Both the position numbers and the translations under genes were made by a program. From a bacterium (GTDB taxonomy: Bacteria; Bacteroidota; Bacteroidia; Cytophagales; Cyclobacteriaceae): a DNA stretch of 64,000 nt. Shown here piece by piece: positions 1 to 7,375 of this stretch. The notes under the pieces are model-generated. The model was given only the letters and a program-made list of their open reading frames with translations, did not search any database and had not been told where the DNA came from. Position 1 is the first letter of the stretch, and the number at the start of each line of letters is the position of its first letter. The stretch lies in assembly GCA_024743255.1 (NCBI GenBank), contig JANSWY010000024.1:1-64000 (forward strand), in the 5' to 3' direction.

Positions 1-2740
1 CCCAACTCAAACAGCACCAGATGCTGGTCTATTCTTACAGGCTGATGGAGTAGGTGGAGTAAGCTATGCAGGTGAGCTTGATGGCGACCCTAACAACGAG
101 ATAGAATTACCCACTCAAACTGCGCCAGATGCTGGCCTATTCTTGCAAGCAGATGGAGTTGGCGGAGTGAGTTATGCTGCAGAGCTTGATGGTGATCCAA
201 ATAATGAGATAGAGTTGCCAACTCAAACAGCACCTGATACGAACCTTCCATTAATTGCTGATGGAGTTGGTGGAGTTAGTTATACGGCTATTGATCCTAC
301 TGTTGCACTTACAGCTGGAGGGGCAACTACTGGCCAAAGGCTAGAGTTTAATGGAACAAACTGGGGCCCAGTTAACGCTGCATCCTTTAGCACATTAAAT
401 GCTATTCCTAAAGGAGATGGTGCTGGTGGACAAATAGCTTCAGATATATTTAGTGACGCAACAAATCAGGTAACTATTGGTATCCCGACAACATTGCCAA
501 ATGTGAAATTTGCAGTAGTTAATCAGTCAACTAACCTAAATTTTGGTGGGGCCAACTTCTCAGATACACCGGGTCAAGGAGCAAATTTTGCTGTGCTTAG
601 ATCTAGAGGTACACCTGGTGGTGAGGGTGTTCTTCAGTCGAATGATGCAGTTGGTGTTTTTGCTTACAATGTATGGGACGGGACTTCTGATTTCATTTCG
701 GTTGCCAGTATGAGAGTGGATGCAACTGCTAACCACACTGCAGGATCCAACTATGGTTCGCAATTTACGATAGCAACAATTGCGAACGGAACATCTTCTG
801 AGCAAGATCGCTTTAGGATTCAAGGCGATGGTACTATTGTTCTAAATGACAATACTGCAATTGGAGCCGGTCCTACAACCGGAGCTAAGCTTCAGATTAA
901 TCCAGATAATGGGCAGGTTAATGCATTAAGAATTAATCCTGAAGGTGGTGGATCCAACACAGGGGAGCTTCAGTGGATGGATTTGGGTTCTAACTTTGTT
1001 GGTTTCAGAGCACCAAATACTGTTGTAAGTAATACGGTTTGGACTTTACCTGATGATGATGGTGGATTAGATGATGTATTAGCTACCAATGGGTTAGGTG
1101 AATTATATTGGAGAACTCCTGGAGTATTTGACTCTGATTTAGAATTTGTTGATGGGTCAATCCGTACAATTTATGTCGCTCAGCCATCTACAGGTCCAGG
1201 AAACGATTTAGTAATCCACGCTGGTGATGCAGCAAACACAAGTGGTGCAGATGGTGGAGATTTATACTTGTCAGGCGGATTACAAGATGGTGGTGGTTTG
1301 CAGGGAGAAGTGTTTATTGATGGCCCAACTACTATTGGATCAGGTTCGCCTCTAGGCGCGAGTTTCTTTTTTGATAGTGGCACTGAATATAATAATACTA
1401 CGGTTACCGCAACCACTGTTCAAGGTGATGGAAGTACAGTTAGTGTTTCAAAAGCAAGTGGTACAATTGCTTCTGAAGCAACCGTTACAGGAGGAGATAA
1501 TCTTGGTTCATTCGCCTGGTTAGGATACGATGGTACTGATTATCAACCAGCAGCATTTATTACTGGTACAGCTCTAGAAAATTATAGTACCACTGGTTTT
1601 GGAGCCAGCTTGCTAATACATACAGTTCCTTTGGGGTCTACTGCACCGGCTCCAATAGTGGAAATAAATGATGGAGGAATAGAAGTGTTTGAACGTGGAG
1701 GTGTTCCCGGAGGAGCTACTTTCTTTAGCGATAACGGTAATGCTGCCAGAATTTCTACTCCAGCTGGTTTACCAGGACCTATGGATTTTGTCTTGCCGCC
1801 AAGTGAAGGAGCAAATGGAGAAACACTAACTTCAGATGGATCAGGAGGCACCTATTGGGCTAGTAGCTCTGCGTTTTCAGCATCTAATGAAGTCCCAAGG
1901 GGCGATGGAGGAGGACAAGTATCATCAAATATTTTTAGTGATGGATTCTCAGTTTTAGTAGGTTCCAATGACTTTGCATTGGGTCAAAACTTTGGAGTAG
2001 TAAATGAAGGGTCTCCATTGAGAACAGCATTTGTCAATTATTCTAGTACTGCCGCTGATGACGCGTCTTCATTGGGATTTGTGAGGGCCAGAGGTTCTGC
2101 CGCTATTCCAGCAAGCCCACAGTTGAATGATAGATTGGGAGCAATAGAGTTTAATACTTATATAAGTTCAATTACAGATGCAGCTCAGATCATTGTAAAT
2201 GCAACAGAAAACCATAATCCGAATGGAGGAGTCGAGATGCTGTTTAGAACTTCTGCAAATGGTCAAAATTCTCCTCAAGACAGAATGAGAATTGATCAAA
2301 ATGGTGATGTGGAAATTGCAACTTCCTTGAATTTGGGTCCAATGTCTGTAGATAACCTTGGAAATATTACAGCTGCCAATAACGCGGATTTTGGAGATGT
2401 TACATTGAGAAGAAGTATAATCAACCAACCTGATCCTGCTGTTGTAGATGCTGATGTTACTTTGGTGATTCCGAGCGATCACAAGTACGTACGCGTGGAG
2501 AGCCCAGGTGGTGGAGGTGCATTGAACGAGATTGTAGGAGCAGTAGATGGTCAGGAGATAATTATAGTTAATATAGGAACAGGAAATGTTGTAATTGAAT
2601 CTCTGGGTTCAGCTGCTGTGAATATCCTTCTTAATAATGATACTCAATATACAATGACGCCAAGAAGCACACTGCACCTAATGTATGTTGGTGGAACTAT
2701 CAATAATTGGATAGAAATAGGAAGGGCTGCTCAACCATAA
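1..2740 (+). CDS. Giant tail-fibre-like surface adhesin, 3' part (5' end outside window)
   Basis: The frame is open from base 2, so the window starts inside the gene; no real start is present. The visible part is about 912 residues. It begins with 36-residue tandem repeats, then holds two copies of a roughly 150-residue module. Each copy starts with a (K/R)GDG-GGQ-(S)-IFSD motif and ends in a (D)RxRI-x-GDG/NGD motif like phage tail-fibre heads. The last 90 residues (YVRVESPGGGG, then DGQEIIIVNIGTGNVVI, ending WIEIGRAAQP) resemble a beta module found at the tips of tail-fibre and large surface proteins. There is no recognisable T9SS sorting domain at the C terminus. The next gene starts 5 bp downstream, followed by PorP/SprF and PorE-like genes, so this is probably an outer-surface or filament protein of a T9SS-linked operon (inference). 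The function is not proven. Confidence 0.75.
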   Translation, partial: PTQTAPDAGLFLQADGVGGVSYAGELDGDPNNEIELPTQTAPDAGLFLQADGVGGVSYAAELDGDPNNEIELPTQTAPDTNLPLIADGVGGVSYTAIDPTVALTAGGATTGQRLEFNGTNWGPVNAASFSTLNAIPKGDGAGGQIASDIFSDATNQVTIGIPTTLPNVKFAVVNQSTNLNFGGANFSDTPGQGANFAVLRSRGTPGGEGVLQSNDAVGVFAYNVWDGTSDFISVASMRVDATANHTAGSNYGSQFTIATIANGTSSEQDRFRIQGDGTIVLNDNTAIGAGPTTGAKLQINPDNGQVNALRINPEGGGSNTGELQWMDLGSNFVGFRAPNTVVSNTVWTLPDDDGGLDDVLATNGLGELYWRTPGVFDSDLEFVDGSIRTIYVAQPSTGPGNDLVIHAGDAANTSGADGGDLYLSGGLQDGGGLQGEVFIDGPTTIGSGSPLGASFFFDSGTEYNNTTVTATTVQGDGSTVSVSKASGTIASEATVTGGDNLGSFAWLGYDGTDYQPAAFITGTALENYSTTGFGASLLIHTVPLGSTAPAPIVEINDGGIEVFERGGVPGGATFFSDNGNAARISTPAGLPGPMDFVLPPSEGANGETLTSDGSGGTYWASSSAFSASNEVPRGDGGGQVSSNIFSDGFSVLVGSNDFALGQNFGVVNEGSPLRTAFVNYSSTAADDASSLGFVRARGSAAIPASPQLNDRLGAIEFNTYISSITDAAQIIVNATENHNPNGGVEMLFRTSANGQNSPQDRMRIDQNGDVEIATSLNLGPMSVDNLGNITAANNADFGDVTLRRSIINQPDPAVVDADVTLVIPSDHKYVRVESPGGGGALNEIVGAVDGQEIIIVNIGTGNVVIESLGSAAVNILLNNDTQYTMTPRSTLHLMYVGGTINNWIEIGRAAQP
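2..289 (+). repeat. 108-bp in-frame tandem repeats (36 aa)
   Basis: Unit starts fall at bases 2, 110 and 218, exactly 108 bp apart. Each unit encodes PTQTAPDAGLFLQADGVGGV followed by SYA-ELDGDPNNEIEL. The first two units are nearly identical, and the third degenerates after TAPD. The array is cut by the window edge and probably extends upstream. Confidence 0.9.
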
Positions 2741-2745
2741 TTGTA

Positions 2746-3975
2746 ATGAGAAAGTACTTAATATTCATATTACTTCTTTGCGTGTTTAACCTGTCTCATG
2801 GACAAGGTTCATTCTACTTTGCTGATTCTACCATATTCAGCCTTGGGGATAGTACACAATTCTATGCGGGAGGAAATACCACGTTTGATGGAGAGCTTAT
2901 TAATAATGGTGAAATCATTAGCTATAGTAATATTGATTTCGGAGAAAACTCAGAGGTTGGAAGTCTTTCATTTGTGGGACCCGGTGATCAAAGCATATCA
3001 GGTGATACTATTTTGGTAATCGATTTTGAGGTGGATAAGGAAAGTGGGGAAGTAATTCTTCTTTCTGAACAAGTTGTTGTAGAAGGTACCTTAGATGTGA
3101 TAAATGGGGTAATCGATTCAGAAAATGAAGAAGATTTAATCGTAACTGGATCATCACTTGGGGGCGGTGCAGATGGGTATGTAGAAGGGAATCTTGTGGG
3201 TTTAGCATCAAATGGCACACTTACATTTCCAATGGGACTCAATGATTATCCGAATTACATCACTCTGTCTACAGATAACCTAAATGCAATTTTTAGAGTT
3301 GAGTGCAGGTTACCTTTGTCAGAAAGATTAAGACCTACAGAAGATATGGTTGGAATCGCTGATGAAGTGGAATGGGTGATTACCACCACCAACCTGGATT
3401 CTGTCGAAGTTTCAATTTCTACATTATTCAGTGGGGTAGATTTGACGAGCTTTTCAAATGGTCAATCTATTAGAGCCCAGGCTTACTCACCAACTGTTGT
3501 TAAACTGGGACCAAACGATACAATCTATCAGGATTTAGGAGTTGCGGAACTTTTAGATGATTTGGTAGATGTTAATAACCTGAGTTCCGGAACTTTAACC
3601 AGTGCTGACAAATTCTATGTTAGTCAACAACCTACTTATTTAAGTGTTGCATTGATTCCACAATTGCTTAGACCAGCATTCTTTATTCCAAATGCATTTT
3701 CTCCTACCGCATCATTTGAAGAAAACAGAGTCTTTAGACCATACTTCACAGGTGCTAATGTTACGGTTCTGCAAATGGAAGTTTTTGATCAATTCCAGAA
3801 TAGGTTGTATTCGGTTTCTGAGAATGGAGATAACATTGATTTAAGTGCATATGGTTGGGACGGACTGTTATCTGGTGGACAAAGCTCTGATGAAGGAGTT
3901 TATTACTACAATATCCGTATTGTCGCAGGAGGGAATGAATATAAAAAGGTCGGATCTTTTATTTTGGTGAACTGA
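2746..3975 (+). CDS. Secreted protein with T9SS type B (CHU_C-like) sorting domain
   Basis: The start is taken at the ATG at 2746 because it begins a clean signal peptide (MRKYLIFILLLCVFNLSHGQ); an upstream in-frame start would overlap the previous gene. The product is about 409 residues. The middle is beta-rich, with glycine/asparagine repeats typical of pectate-lyase-like or adhesin folds, and no catalytic motif was recognised. The last ~90 residues (FFIPNAFSPTASFEENRVFRPY through YYYNIRI and KKVGSFIL) match the gliding-motility-associated type B C-terminal domain used for T9SS export. The stop overlaps the ATG of the downstream PorP/SprF gene by one base. Type B cargo is known to depend on a cognate PorP/SprF protein, so the pair probably works together. 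The exact role is unknown. Confidence 0.85.
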   Translation: MRKYLIFILLLCVFNLSHGQGSFYFADSTIFSLGDSTQFYAGGNTTFDGELINNGEIISYSNIDFGENSEVGSLSFVGPGDQSISGDTILVIDFEVDKESGEVILLSEQVVVEGTLDVINGVIDSENEEDLIVTGSSLGGGADGYVEGNLVGLASNGTLTFPMGLNDYPNYITLSTDNLNAIFRVECRLPLSERLRPTEDMVGIADEVEWVITTTNLDSVEVSISTLFSGVDLTSFSNGQSIRAQAYSPTVVKLGPNDTIYQDLGVAELLDDLVDVNNLSSGTLTSADKFYVSQQPTYLSVALIPQLLRPAFFIPNAFSPTASFEENRVFRPYFTGANVTVLQMEVFDQFQNRLYSVSENGDNIDLSAYGWDGLLSGGQSSDEGVYYYNIRIVAGGNEYKKVGSFILVN

Positions 3976-5006
3976 TGAGAAGAATATTCTACATACTTAC
4001 ATTGGTTATGACGTATTCTGTTTCCGCTCAGGACGGTCAGTTTTCTCAGTACTTTACCACCACCACTTTGGTTAACCCTGCATATGCGGGAGTTAGGCCT
4101 GAAATGGAATTCTCATCAAACTTTAAGAGGTCCGGCAATCTTGATACGGATGCTTTTTTCGAGTTGGCTCAGGCGACTTTCATTTTTCCATTGAAAGTAA
4201 CTACCAGTTCCACAAACCAAGTAGGGGGAGTTGGAGCGACCTTCTTTAGAGAACGACGTGGGTTTCAAGGAATCTACACTGCACAGAAGATTTTAGCTAC
4301 AGGTGCTTATTCAATCAAATTAAGTCAGTTTATTAAAAACCGACTTGTATTTGGTCTACAAGCCGGAGTAGTTCAAACCAAGCTATCCGATGAAGTACTT
4401 AACTGGGGATCACAATTCAATCGGTATTTTGGATTTGATGATTCGAGGCAGGGAGAAACTATTGCAACAGGTGCATTTTACTATCCCACTGTGAATTTTG
4501 GGTTAATGTATACTGTATATGACAATGAAAACATTTACATCCGTGATAAAAGTTTAATAGTAGGGATCAGCGCGGATAACCTGAATAGACCTAAAACTGG
4601 TGATGATTCAAATACGAGGAAGAATATCTTGTATAAAGGATTTGGCTCATTGAAATTACGAATGACACCAAGGTGGTATGTGCACCCGTCAGTATTAACA
4701 TTATTGGATGAAAGTAATTTGCAATTTAACGTTGGATGTTACTTCTCGACAATCCTAAATTCAGTAAGATCTAAAACCAGTGTACTCATGCATGCTGGTT
4801 CATGGTATAGACAAGGAGACTCATTTATTGTGCTTGGAGGCTTCCAGGTGCAGCAGCTCAAGATAGGGGCAAGTTTTGATCTTAATTCGGAATCTTTCTC
4901 TGATAACATCGTTTTTAGTCAGTCAAATCCTTCATATGAAGTTAGTTTGACGTATATTATTACTAGATCTAAAAAGGTTAAAAGAGTTTCTAATCCTATT
5001 TTCTAA
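3975..5006 (+). CDS. PorP/SprF family type IX secretion outer-membrane protein
   Basis: 343 residues with a signal peptide (to VSAQD) followed by the family hallmark QFSQYFTTTTLVNPAYAG. The rest alternates short amphipathic strands, as expected for an outer-membrane beta-barrel, and ends with SYEVSLTYIITRSKKVKR, typical of PorP/SprF proteins. Members of the family sit in the outer membrane and handle export or anchoring of type B CTD substrates such as SprB. The gene is translationally coupled to the type B CTD gene just upstream and lies 8 bp before the PorE-like gene, so it is a dedicated partner of this operon (inference from context). Confidence 0.93.
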   Translation: MRRIFYILTLVMTYSVSAQDGQFSQYFTTTTLVNPAYAGVRPEMEFSSNFKRSGNLDTDAFFELAQATFIFPLKVTTSSTNQVGGVGATFFRERRGFQGIYTAQKILATGAYSIKLSQFIKNRLVFGLQAGVVQTKLSDEVLNWGSQFNRYFGFDDSRQGETIATGAFYYPTVNFGLMYTVYDNENIYIRDKSLIVGISADNLNRPKTGDDSNTRKNILYKGFGSLKLRMTPRWYVHPSVLTLLDESNLQFNVGCYFSTILNSVRSKTSVLMHAGSWYRQGDSFIVLGGFQVQQLKIGASFDLNSESFSDNIVFSQSNPSYEVSLTYIITRSKKVKRVSNPIF

Positions 5007-5014
5007 AGAAAAAC

Positions 5015-7375
5015 ATGTTGCGAGCTACGATCATAGTGATGGCCCTTACGGTTTCTTCATTGGCAATGGCACAGTCATCGGTTCCAAGATTGATGAAAAT
5101 TGCTAATGAGCATTATGAAGCAGCACAATACACTGAAGCAATAGAGTTCTATTCACGGGTAGTTAAGCTCAACAAGATTTCTGGAGAGGCTCGATACAAG
5201 TTAGCAATGTCTCTATACAGGACTTTGCAATATGATAGAGCCAAGAAACACTATCGATTTCTCTTCGAAAACCAATATCCTGACTACAAACATCTCGCAA
5301 ATTATTATCTGGGGAATATTCTTAAGCTTAGCAGCTCATTTGAGGTAGCAGATACAGTTTTCGCACATCTTCTTAAACAGCCTGGTGTTCCAGATGAAAT
5401 ATTGGAATTAGCCAAAAAACAACAGGAGGGATGTCAGTTAGCAATCAATCAGAAAAAGCAGAATAGGGGATTTAGAATTTCTGAGATGAAAGAATTCAAT
5501 TCTGAATATCATGATTTTGGAGCTGTATTGAACAAAGCTGGTGGGACCATGGTATTTGTAAGTACAAGAAATACAGGGAAAAGCCAATTTGATGCCATAC
5601 AATACGAAGGATTGTTGCCGGATCTCCTTCAATTTTCCAGGAAAGGAGATAAATGGCGTAATAGCACTTCCAAAGATGGTTTCGACAAGTTTAACACGCA
5701 ATGGTCAGAAGGATCTGGATCATTCACTGCGGATGGTCAGTTTTTTTATTTCACTTCTTGTCGGTCCAATGATGGAGCTGATTGTAAAATTATGGTCAGT
5801 AAGTTGGAGGGCGATAAATGGAGGGAGCCTCAAGCTTTAAATGATTTCATCAACATGCCTGGAGTGGAGAATAAACATCCTTACATTACTCAGGGTGGAG
5901 ATACCTTGTTTTTTGTATCAGACAGACCAGGAGGAATCGGAGGAAGCGATATTTGGATGAGCTTACAGGGTTATGATGAGGGTTCATGGACCCCTGCCAT
6001 TAACCTGGGAGACATTATCAACACTGCTTCAAATGAGATCACTCCATTCTATTCGTCAAAATTTTCTTGTTTGCTGTTTGCTAGTGATGGACATGTGGGT
6101 TATGGAGGGTATGACATTTTTGCAGCAAAAGGAGAATCATTCTTTGAACCTCAAATATATAACCTGGGTGACCCATTCAATTCAGCTCTTGATGACACCT
6201 ATTTTTACATAACAGATAGTGTAGGATTTATTGCTTCAAACCGAATAGATAAAAGGAATTTAGATCTTTACAATTTCCAGGTTTCAGATGAAAGGTTATA
6301 TCTGTCACTTCTGATTTCAGGGGAATCTTTGATTGATGAAAGAGTTGTAGCACGTTATAGAGATATCAGGTCTTTGGATTTGACCACCTTTAGGGTTGAA
6401 GATTATCAAGGGTTTGAGATTTTTGATCCGGTAAAAAGGGAAAAACCAAAACCATCGTTACTTAGTAATAATCCGTTTGGGGAAGAGGCAACCGAAACGA
6501 CCACAACTGTAGTTGCATCAAACACCAGTTCAACATCAGATCAAACAACCAACACCTATCGGCCAGAGGTGTCGCCTGAAAAGAACTCTTCCGATTATTA
6601 CAGTGAGCAGCAATACACTTCTCAATTTGTTGCTGCAGAAATCAAAGACATTGAAGGCCTGAATAAGTCTGAATTTGAGAAGCTGTATTTTGATTTTGGG
6701 TCCAAACAACTGAATTACCAGACAGTGATTTCACTACATAATTTGGTTGATCAACTGAAGACTCAATCTGACCCAGTAAATAAAATAGTAATTGTATCAA
6801 GCACGGATAATGTTGGAAGCTCCGAGTATAATTTGAAATTGAGCTTAAGTAGAGGAGATTTAATAAAAAGATTTTTGATAGCAAGAGGTCTTCCCGAAGA
6901 TTTGATAGAAGTAAGCGCTCATGGAGAGAATAATTTGCTTTCCAAAAATGATACCTGGTACAATCATGTTTTTAATAGACGGGCAGAAATTCATATCTAT
7001 AGTGAAGGAAATATTGTATTAAATACAGCGAGATTACTTCTTGTTAGACAAGATATCAGTTTCTCAGATGCCTTATCTGTTCTTGGAGTCACTCAGAAAG
7101 AATTTTTGAGTTGGAATAAATTGAGAGGTGAGACCTTAAAAAGAGGTCAGATCATAAGGGTTGGGAAGGATATTTCAGTGGTGCCAATCAAGTATTTTCT
7201 GGAAGAATCGGATATCAAATATCAGTTCTTTCCATATGTTGTCCAGGAAGGTGAGACGGTTCAGTCAATTGTTAGTAAGTTTGGAACACCAGAGGAGTTG
7301 TTGATGGAAATCAATCAGCTTGATGGAGACTTGGCTGCAGGAGACGAAATATTTGTTTGTAGGTTTAATTTCTAG
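5015..7375 (+). CDS. PorE-like protein: TPR, PD40 propeller, OmpA and LysM-like domains
   Basis: 786 residues with a signal peptide (to SLAMAQ). Order: TPR-like helices about 25-150; a PD40/WD40-like propeller about 160-400 with blades such as SDRPGGIGGSDIW and YGGYDIFAAKG; a low-complexity linker about 485-540; an OmpA-C peptidoglycan-binding domain about 555-660 (YFDFGS, TDNVGSSEYNL, NRRAEIHIY); and two C-terminal LysM-like segments (about 670-720 and 735-786). Known PorE proteins have TPR, propeller and OmpA parts and tie the T9SS to peptidoglycan; the extra LysM-like tail is a variation. It is the last gene of the four-gene surface operon. Its 3' end overlaps the convergent CHAT gene by 11 bp. 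Confidence 0.88.
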   Translation: MLRATIIVMALTVSSLAMAQSSVPRLMKIANEHYEAAQYTEAIEFYSRVVKLNKISGEARYKLAMSLYRTLQYDRAKKHYRFLFENQYPDYKHLANYYLGNILKLSSSFEVADTVFAHLLKQPGVPDEILELAKKQQEGCQLAINQKKQNRGFRISEMKEFNSEYHDFGAVLNKAGGTMVFVSTRNTGKSQFDAIQYEGLLPDLLQFSRKGDKWRNSTSKDGFDKFNTQWSEGSGSFTADGQFFYFTSCRSNDGADCKIMVSKLEGDKWREPQALNDFINMPGVENKHPYITQGGDTLFFVSDRPGGIGGSDIWMSLQGYDEGSWTPAINLGDIINTASNEITPFYSSKFSCLLFASDGHVGYGGYDIFAAKGESFFEPQIYNLGDPFNSALDDTYFYITDSVGFIASNRIDKRNLDLYNFQVSDERLYLSLLISGESLIDERVVARYRDIRSLDLTTFRVEDYQGFEIFDPVKREKPKPSLLSNNPFGEEATETTTTVVASNTSSTSDQTTNTYRPEVSPEKNSSDYYSEQQYTSQFVAAEIKDIEGLNKSEFEKLYFDFGSKQLNYQTVISLHNLVDQLKTQSDPVNKIVIVSSTDNVGSSEYNLKLSLSRGDLIKRFLIARGLPEDLIEVSAHGENNLLSKNDTWYNHVFNRRAEIHIYSEGNIVLNTARLLLVRQDISFSDALSVLGVTQKEFLSWNKLRGETLKRGQIIRVGKDISVVPIKYFLEESDIKYQFFPYVVQEGETVQSIVSKFGTPEELLMEINQLDGDLAAGDEIFVCRFNF

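Noticed and set aside
2-289. Possible CRISPR array because of regular 108-bp spacing
   Set aside because: The repeats are in-frame, contiguous and coding, with no unique spacers and no cas genes.
1180-2482. Several minus-strand ORFs inside the adhesin gene
   Set aside because: They mirror the repetitive composition of the plus-strand gene, have no start signals or domains, and overlap a clearly coding frame.
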